From Choanephora cucurbitarum (lineage: Eukaryota > Mucoromycota > Mucoromycetes > Mucorales > Choanephoraceae): a DNA stretch of 64,000 bases. Location: NCBI GenBank assembly GCA_025331435.1, contig JAIWNI010000063.1:102471-166470 (forward strand), written 5' to 3'. Position numbers and translations under genes: made by a program. Shown one piece after another: positions 57,301-64,000 of the stretch. The notes below the pieces were generated by a model. The model saw only the letters and a program-made list of their open reading frames with translations. It was not told where the DNA came from and ran no database searches. How positions within the stretch are numbered: the first letter of the stretch is position 1; each line of letters opens with the position of its first letter.

Positions 57301-58565
57301 CATTCTAACTGTTGTCGGATGCTGATGGCATCAATTCCGAATTCGCTTTCCTCAAGGCCGAAGATATTTTTAGAGCTAACATCACAGTCAGCATAATCAA
57401 ACACTCTCCTCAAGGCAGAAAACTACGAGTCAAGTATAGACGAGATGATTTATAAGAATAGAGTGCTTCTCTTTTTTTAAACATCTGGACGAATAGATCT
57501 TTTGCTCTTTTATTCTAATGCGACTTTTTTTGGATATTGAAAATCTAAGAGATATGTGTATTTTTGGCTTGTTGTGTTTCGCCTCTTTTTATTTTTCTCT
57601 GTCACTAAAGGTAGTGAACCCTAAAAATCTACCACAGCAATGACAGAAAGTTCCATAGAGAAAAACAATGTGACAAATTACTTTGACTTAATCAATGCAG
57701 GCTTACAGGTAGCAATGATGATGCATTCCAACTCCATATCAAACAAGCTTCTCTCTACAAGTAATCAAACCAGTAACAGTAGATATGGATATAGTTCAGA
57801 CAGCTTCAAGCAATTATCTACCGCATTAAAGTCATTCAAAGGCCTTTGAGTATAACAAACATAACTTCTGATCACAAGTAGAAAAGAAGAAGTAAAAGCA
57901 AAGCAGCGTTTTTGAATAGCAAACAACTAAGCGATTTTGCTCGTACTTCGAGTGCCTAGATATCAATCAATCTAGTAGACTGGTATAGCAAATATTTTGT
58001 TTAATCGTATTTACATAGTTGCAATCGTTTTTCTTTAGACCAGTTTTCAAAGAAACAAAAGGCATATTCAGATCTGATCAGGAAAATCAAAGGAGCTGAT
58101 GCTTATTTTTTATTAAATCAAGGGAATAATCTAATCAGGTATCAAGTACTTTTAATCAAATTGAAGAAACAATATGTAGTGTCTTACTTCATCTATGCCA
58201 AGCTTATCTTTTTGGTAACCAATGTGTGTACAAAAACTGCCTTTAAACTAGCTTGGTTCCGTCAGGAAATTCGAGTCTGTAAATAGATTGCCTCGAAAAC
58301 CAGACTTCTCTCCTGTCAATCAATGCTCTTTTTAGGGGCAAGACTTGAAACAAAAGTACGCTTAAAGTAGCATAGATATGATTTCCTAATACGCAAAATG
58401 ATTTTATTGGCGCGCAAACTAAATTTCGGGAGCGCAATATTAAACAGCAAGCATAGAATCCTGTATTAGAAAAATGCCAAAATGAATTGTGTATTTTTAG
58501 CAAAAAACTAGGAACATAGATTACTCTTTTTTCTCCTTCCCTTCTTGTTTTCACATTTATCTTTC
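54328..58565. other. Long gene-poor region with relics
   Basis: 4.2 kb with no intact gene that I can support. It holds a Tc1-like N-terminal fragment (54952-55146), and a 69-codon open frame at 57640-57849 (MTESSIEKNNVTNYFDLI) followed after about 180 bp by another protein-like piece (KKQKAYSDLIRKIKGADAYF), possibly exons of a small or decayed unknown gene. Other open frames occur as sense/antisense pairs without support. Confidence 0.4.
54952..55146 (+). pseudogene. Tc1/mariner-like transposase N-terminal relic
   Basis: Sixty-four open codons read as the helix-turn-helix start of a Tc1 transposase: SQREIAGSAGLAELPLSTVN, then HINKTDSPLPRTSSGAL and DERDLRHLRSIF, matching the family's S-x-R-E-I-A ... 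L-S-T-V pattern, Pro-rich linker and basic second helix. It ends at a stop and no catalytic domain follows intact. Confidence 0.5.
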
Positions 58566-59665
58566 ATGTCATTTATACAGCTTCTGTCAGGCTTAATTAC
58601 AACAGTCATAGCATTGGTATTTGAATAGTGTTGTTTTGTATGGCTTGATAACTAAATTCTCCATATTTAACAGTTATCGGTTTCTCTTATTTTGTTCACC
58701 AAAACCTAGAGCAAGAACAACAAAAACGAAGAATATTACCGAGATGCAACAGACGAAGAGAAAAAGAAATTACCTAGTCTATTCGATAAAGCCAGTATAA
58801 CGCTATCTTGCATCGTCCCTGCTTTTGATGAGAGTCAGCGTTTACCCAAGATGTTGCAAGAGACAGTGAGCTATTTAAAAGATCTCAAAGACTTGACTTT
58901 CGAAGTCATCATTGTAGACGATGGCAGCCGTGACAAAACTATTGATGTCGCTCTTAAATTTGCCAAGCAATACCCACAAGTTGATATCCGCATATTAGCG
59001 TTAGATAAAATAGAGGCAAAGGCGGTGCTGTTACTCAGGTATTTTTTAGAAGCCAGAAATATATGTAGAAGAATCTTATGCAAATAGGGTATGTTGGCTG
59101 CTCGTGGAGAATACTGTCTTATGGTAGATGCAGACGGCGCAACTCAGTTTTCGGATCTTGGTCAATTATTAAAAGAAATGAAGCGAATTGAAAAGGATGG
59201 TTATGGTATCGTGATTGGATCAAGATCTCATTTGGTAACTACTGAAGCTGTTGTCAAGGTACACATGATGAGCAACCCGATTCATCGACAGTAACTACGC
59301 GCTTAAGATTCCATAGAGTCGTTCATCGTAACTTTCTGATGCGAAGCTTTCATACACTTGTCTATGTACTTGGTATTCGTGGTATTGAAGACACACAGTG
59401 TGGCTTTAAGTTATTTACACGTAAATCAGCTCAGACGATTTTTCCCAACATGCATGTTGAAAGATGGATTTTTGATATTGAATGTCTTATGATTGCCCAA
59501 ATTCAGAAAATGCCTATTGCTGAAGTCCAAGTAACTTGGCATGAAATTGACGGATCTAAAGTGAACTTGATGGTTGATTCTATCAAAATGGCTGTTGATT
59601 TGTTGCTAATTAGAATGAACTATGTGCTTGGTTTTTGGTCTGTCAAAAAAGCAGTTCAACAGTAA
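58566..59665 (+). CDS. ALG5: Dolichyl-phosphate beta-glucosyltransferase, frame-broken
   Basis: ER enzyme making dolichol-P-glucose from UDP-glucose for N-glycan assembly. Apparent exons: 58566-58616, 58674-59038, 59088-59258, 59317-59665. Family motifs: SCIVPAFDESQRLP, VIIVDDGSRDKT, GEYCLMVDADGATQFSDL, GIVIGSRSHLV, DTQCGFKLFTRKSAQ and HVERWIFDIECL. Three problems: an in-frame TAG at 58707-58709 after the N-terminal membrane anchor; one base missing near 59007-59010, where an extra A would give KNRGKGGAVTQG; and a frame break right after the acceptor at 59316, where the family's KRSFIRNFLM would need two more bases. All are small indels or a stop, so either consensus errors or a young pseudogene. 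Confidence 0.85.
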
Positions 59666-59698
59666 TAAACAAGACACCTATTTTTTTTTCATATATGT

Positions 59699-60953
59699 TT
59701 ATTGCCCTTTCCAAAACACAGTATTTTCTTTAAGATGTTGGTAAGCAGATGCTGGTACATTAAGTGAGGGCTCAATAGGTTGAATACTAGATTCTTCGCT
59801 AAGCGATAAAGCAGCTATTCCCATATATGAATGCAATAAGTCTAGCAGAATACAAGTTATTAAGTTACATGATACACTTCATTTCTCGGTGCTTTCTTTT
59901 CTTTTTTTTTACCTGGAAATGATTCAGGATCTTTTCCGAATCCACCCATCTTGGGTTGACAATCAAATAAGAATGTCTTCATAACCTCATGGTTAATCAA
60001 TTCATATCCGCCCAGCATCTTTAAAGCAGCTCCTATCCAAAAACAGTAACAGGCATCAGGCAGCTTGTTAGGTCTGCCTTGGAAGCCGGTTATCTGTCGA
60101 GAGAGACACCACTGAATCATGCCTTCCTTGTCCACAATACCTTCTTTCGTTTTATTCATCAAACAGAGTGCAGCCACACCACAAAACGTAGATCCGCCGT
60201 GGGCCTCTTCGTTAGGACACTGAGCTATACCATGCTCGTATGATTGTAGTCGTCTAATCCATAACATAGATTTTTCTACATCTAAACCAGACCAATCATT
60301 CAATATATAGGAGATAGCACAGGCACAAAAGACAAATCGAGCATCCCTTTCAAGACTACCAGATGTGGGTGCTATACTGCCATCATCAGATTGGAGCAAA
60401 GAAAGAGTACGTACGATCGCTTTTCTGTTGACACGGGAAAGATCGTCGCCGAGTAGCAAGAGATTTAAGAGTGCTGTATAAGTATTGGCAATATGGCTTG
60501 AGTCATAATGTTGAAACTCAAGTGTTGTCTATTTTCAAGTTGAAGAGGTTTAATCTCAAGAAAGAAAACAGTCAACATGAGCTTACGGTATGGGGATCGA
60601 AAGGTCTCCCAGACCAAGATGAACCTCGGAAGCCACACATGGCTTCGTTAGGGTCGGGATCTTGACCTGTAGGTAACACTTGTTGAGCATAAATCCACTC
60701 GATCCAGTCTCTCTTATTCTCATCTGACACATTGTTGTCTAGTTCCCCTAGCAAACTCAAACCACCTAATGCAAAGAATGCAAGTGTCATCCTTTCAAAG
60801 GGACGGAAGTTCACTTAGTATACATGTGTGTAGTTTCGTTTCCTTTCTAAAGCATTACCTGTTTGTCTCAGTTTGTGTATAGGGAGTTGGCAGCATGGAC
60901 AAGTTTGACTTGAAGTAGCGAATGTGCTTCTCCCGATTAAATTCCTTTGTCAT
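59699..60953 (-). CDS. CDC43: Geranylgeranyltransferase type I beta subunit
   Basis: Zinc-dependent catalytic subunit that prenylates CaaL proteins such as Rho/Cdc42. Exons 60953-60859, 60791-60587, 60528-59913 and 59841-59699 give 352 residues. Prenyltransferase repeats are visible: RMTLAFFALGGLSLLGEL, MCGFRGSSW, HIANTYTALLNLLLLGDD, EAHGGSTFCGVAALCLM, GFQGRPNKLPDACYCFWIG and a final DLLHSYMGIAALSL. Zinc ligands (the Asp and Cys of DACYC, and the His of LLHSYMG) are present. GFRGSS near the front marks GGTase-I rather than farnesyltransferase. Its 3' end faces ALG5 34 bp away. Confidence 0.94.
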
Positions 60954-61696
60954 TGCTTGTCTCTGGAGAAGGGGTATTGGACTCTGTTGAAAAGAAAAAA
61001 GAGATACAAAGAAGAGAGTAACGAGAATGGAGTTTGAACAAAAGAAGTCGGAGCCTGCTTAAAGCTGTACCTCATTGCATGCAAAGCGGGATATAACAGA
61101 TAGGTCACTAGCAGTTACCTGAATTATGACTAAAGTTTTGTTCTATGACATACCGAAAAAGCGGTAAAGCAATTTTGTCAAGAGATTGTGCTGTTATAAT
61201 AAACTGGCTGGAAATTAGAGACTTACACATCCTCTTTATTGAAGCAGTACTAATCTACAAAATTAATTATAAGTTGATCTCAACGCGAATCGTTTGCCAG
61301 TTCTCAATGTCAAACTACAAGCAAGATACTCAGAATCGAATCTAGTTTATGCTACAATGTTCAATTTTTTGATGATATCGTCTTCCATTGAAATCATTGA
61401 AATCATTGCGACATTGGCTTTCAACTCTAATTTGGCGACTCGCTCTCTGTTTTTCATAAATAGAAATGTTACATTTTTTGAGCAATAAGATAGGAAACAA
61501 AGACACTAATGTCAAGCATTTATGCTACAATTAGACTATCCAACTCTAATTTCTCTTTTTTAGTGTCTCATAAATCCTGCTTAAAATAGAGGGCGAAACT
61601 CAAACAAACGTCACAACACTTCAATCTGTTATAGACTATAGAACAGACAAGACAGCTCTTTTAAATATTTTTTCTTTCTTTCTATCATTATAAGCT
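60954..61696. promoter_or_regulatory. Divergent intergenic region CDC43/SPT5
   Basis: 743 bp AT-rich, no coding content. Contains the promoters of both divergent genes; a TCTTTCTTTCT pyrimidine tract precedes the SPT5 ATG. Confidence 0.45.
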
Positions 61697-64000
61697 ATGG
61701 CTCTTAAACGCTCAGATAGAAGAGAAGACAGAGAGGACGAAGTTCCCTATAACGAAGAGGAAGAAGAGGAAGACGACGACTACGACGAAGACGATGAAGA
61801 TGTGGTATAACAGATAGATTTGCCCTTTGCAACACCACACTAAGCATTTATATAGAGACCTGCAAAGAGAAGACACAATCCTTTCTATTGATGAAATGGC
61901 TATTGTTGATGACGATGATGAAGAAGACGACGATGAAGAATATGGCAAAGAAGGTCAATAAATTGGAAAAAGTGTTGAAACGATCAACTGACACTTTCTT
62001 TAATAGATGGCTTCATTGAAGAAGAAAACGAAGAGCTAACTACAACCAAGACAACATCGCGCCATCTCGAGCTTGATCGCAGAAGAAGAGAAATGGAAGG
62101 CATGGACGACGAGCAAGTGGCCGCCTTTTATGCTGAAAAATATGGTGGACGCAGCAAACCTCAGAGTTTTAAGGATACCGAAGAAGTACCTCAACAACTG
62201 CTACTGCCCAGTGTTAGCGACCCTAATCTTTGGATGGTCAAGTGCAAAGTAAGAGAATAATACAGGCTGTTGTTTATGTCCAGATTGACCTCATTTTATA
62301 TATGTATATGTGATAGCCTGGTAAAGAAAAAGATGTTATTTTTGGTTTGATGAAGAAGTATTTTGATCGACAGAATGGACCTTATCCAATTGATACATTC
62401 TCTGCTTTTGCAAGGGAGACTTTGAAGGGTTATATTTACATTGAAGCTCGTAGACAGGCACACGTTCAAGAAACATTAGCCAATATTCCCAATGTCTACA
62501 TGTCTACTCTAATGCTTGTACCCATCAAAGACATGGTCGACTCAATTACTGTCCAAAAGAAGGAGGTTGAGATTCCCTTGGGTGGTTGGGTTCGCGTGAA
62601 GCGTGGTACTTACGCAGGCGATTTAGCTCAAGTATTAGAGGTATCGGACTCACAAGACTCTGCTCGTGTCAAAGTCGTCCCTCGTCTCGACCTTGAGTCT
62701 TCTCACGAAGACCTACAACAACAGCAATCTGCAGGTGGTAAGCGAAAGAAGGGTGTCCGTGCACCACCTAAGTTGTTCAACCCCGAACGTTTGGCAAACA
62801 GATCCTTGTCAAGTCTCCAAAAGAAGGGTCCTTATTGGGTTTATAACGGAGACCATTACCGTGATGGTTATCTTGAAAAATACATGAAAATTGCTACATT
62901 GCAAGTGGAAGATGTCAATCCTACACTCGATGAAATTGCTCGATTTGCCGGTAATGGTGAATTAAACGGTGAAGAAGGTGAGCGATCAATTGATCTTACT
63001 TCTCTATCCAGCATGGCCATCAACAATGCTCAGGCCTCCACAGTGTTTCAAAATGGCGATGCTGTCAGTGTAACTGAAGGTGACATGATTCACAGTTGGG
63101 GTACGGTTGAGAGTGTCAATGATACACAGGTAACTGTCTCTCTGGAAGTAGAGGGCTTGAGGAAGCGTGTGACTTTACCTGCCAGACAGCTTCGTAAACG
63201 CTTTAAGGAAGGTGATCATGTCAAGGTGATTAATGGCCGCTTCAAGGACGAAAGCGGTATGGTTCTCAATATTCAAGACAACATTGTTACTTTATTGTCA
63301 GATGCTTCCTTAAAAGAAGTGCGTGTGTTTGCAAAGGATTTGAGAGAAGCAGCTGAAGTGATGTTTGGCAAAACTGTAATCGGCAATTACGAGCTGCATG
63401 ATTTAGTTCAATTGGATTTCTATACAGTGGGTGTAATTGTAAAAGTTAACCGCGACTCTTTCCAAGTCTTGACTCAAAATGGCGAAATGCGTACCGTCCA
63501 ACCACACCAAATCACCAACAAGCGAGATAGTAACAAGGCTGTAGCCACAGATGCTAACGGAAACAGCATTCGTTCAGGCGATACGGTTATGGAAGTAGGC
63601 GATAAGCGTACCTGCTCTATCCTACATCTCTATCGCCATCTTGCATTTTTGCATTCTCGAGAACACTCAGAGAATTTTGGTGTCTGGGTCACCAACACTC
63701 GCTCTATTGTGAGCGCTACCACACGTAGCCGAAGTCTAGCTCAACCAAAGTTACAAAATCCTCCTTACAACAATGGTTATGGCAGAGATGATCGAGGTGC
63801 CAATGGTCATGGATTTGATGGTCGTGGTGGCCGTGGTGGCGCTAGAGGGGGCCGTGGTGGTGCTTATGGAGGCCGTGGAGGCCGTGGTGGTAGAGACAAT
63901 TTAGTAGATCCAAGACAGTTCGTATCTCTCAAGGCCCACACAAGGGTTATATCGTATTGTCAAGGAAGCAACTAAACAGGCACGTGTGAACTGCATACAA
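61697..64000 (+). CDS. SPT5: Transcription elongation factor SPT5, 3' end outside window
   Basis: DSIF subunit that clamps RNA polymerase II. Exons 61697-61804, 61856-61953, 62007-62248 and 62317 onward. Order: acidic N-terminus, NPF motif (AKRRHNPF), DGFIEEE, the NGN domain (LWMVKCKPGKEKDVIFGLM to MSTLMLVPIKDMVD), then KOW repeats (GGWVRVKRGTYAGDLAQV, FKEGDHVKVINGRFKDESG, CSILHLYRHLAFLHSRE) and an Arg/Gly-rich linker (GGRGGRGGRD). Frame breaks: one base too many (or two too few) at 61885-61889, where NPF should run into IDEMAIVDDD; and three missing single bases between 63910 and 63990 (in CCAAG, ATCGTA and GTGAACTG), without which the last KOW (KTVRISQGPHKGYI) cannot be read. Likely consensus errors. 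Confidence 0.93.

Noticed and set aside
58243..58554. 103-codon minus-strand frame upstream of ALG5.
   Set aside because: No motifs, no splice partners, and it sits in the probable ALG5 promoter.

Overview
The window is nuclear DNA of a filamentous fungus, most probably Mucoromycota (Mucorales-like). The evidence is AT-rich sequence, closely packed genes broken by many 45-75 nt GT-AG introns, poly-T tracts before acceptors, fungus-specific families (KTR/KRE2 mannosyltransferase, Kre9-like GPI protein, Zn2Cys6 regulator, Env7-type kinase, Tea4/Bud14-type SH3), and a DIRS retrotransposon of the kind known from Phycomyces. All protein names come from reading the translated exons; no database search was possible. 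For nearly every multi-exon gene the exon lengths listed sum to a multiple of three, an internal check on the splice models.

Left part (1-39.4 kb): a conserved gene block. In order: SEC27 5' end (-), GT15 mannosyltransferase (-), five-repeat Myb/SANT protein (-), Ran1-like kinase (-), mitochondrial processing peptidase alpha MAS2 (-), Env7/STK16 kinase (+), GATA factor (-), Kre9-like GPI protein (-), SRP54 (-), a candidate securin (-), GPI14/PIG-M (+), Zn2Cys6 factor (+), exosome RRP46 (-), choline kinase (-), LAMTOR4 (+), DHHC palmitoyltransferase (+), SH3 plus double Ras-association protein (-), ABHD5/Cld1-like hydrolase (-), RPE1 (+), AMPK/Snf1 beta subunit (-), TRAPPC2L (+), MPC1 (-) and a lineage-restricted unknown gene (+). 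Functions cluster around secretion and the Golgi (SEC27, SRP54, TRAPPC2L, GT15), GPI and lipid metabolism, nutrient signalling (AMPK beta, LAMTOR4) and mitochondria (MAS2, MPC1).

Middle part (39.4-58.5 kb): a gene-poor, transposon-rich island. It opens with a perfect tandem array of 170 bp period (39776-40427), followed by a foldback sequence, an apparently intact DIRS element with gag, RT-RNase H-methyltransferase and tyrosine recombinase (41.9-45.9 kb), a Mutator-like element with terminal inverted repeats and a stop-riddled transposase (47.0-49.6 kb), and several decayed DDE-transposase fragments. One conserved gene, a three-RRM Nam8/Csx1-like protein, sits inside it.

Right part (58.5-64 kb): ALG5 (+), the geranylgeranyltransferase-I beta subunit CDC43 (-) and SPT5 (+, running off the end). 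ALG5 and SPT5 carry several single-base frame breaks, mostly in short homopolymers. Because SPT5 is normally essential, these look more like consensus errors in the assembly than pseudogenes.

Points of most interest are a 4-nt microexon that MPC1 needs to keep an invariant motif (with 7-, 12- and 13-nt exons in other genes), the 170 bp array beside an unknown gene, the candidate securin, and a transposase whose stop codons all fit C-to-T type decay.
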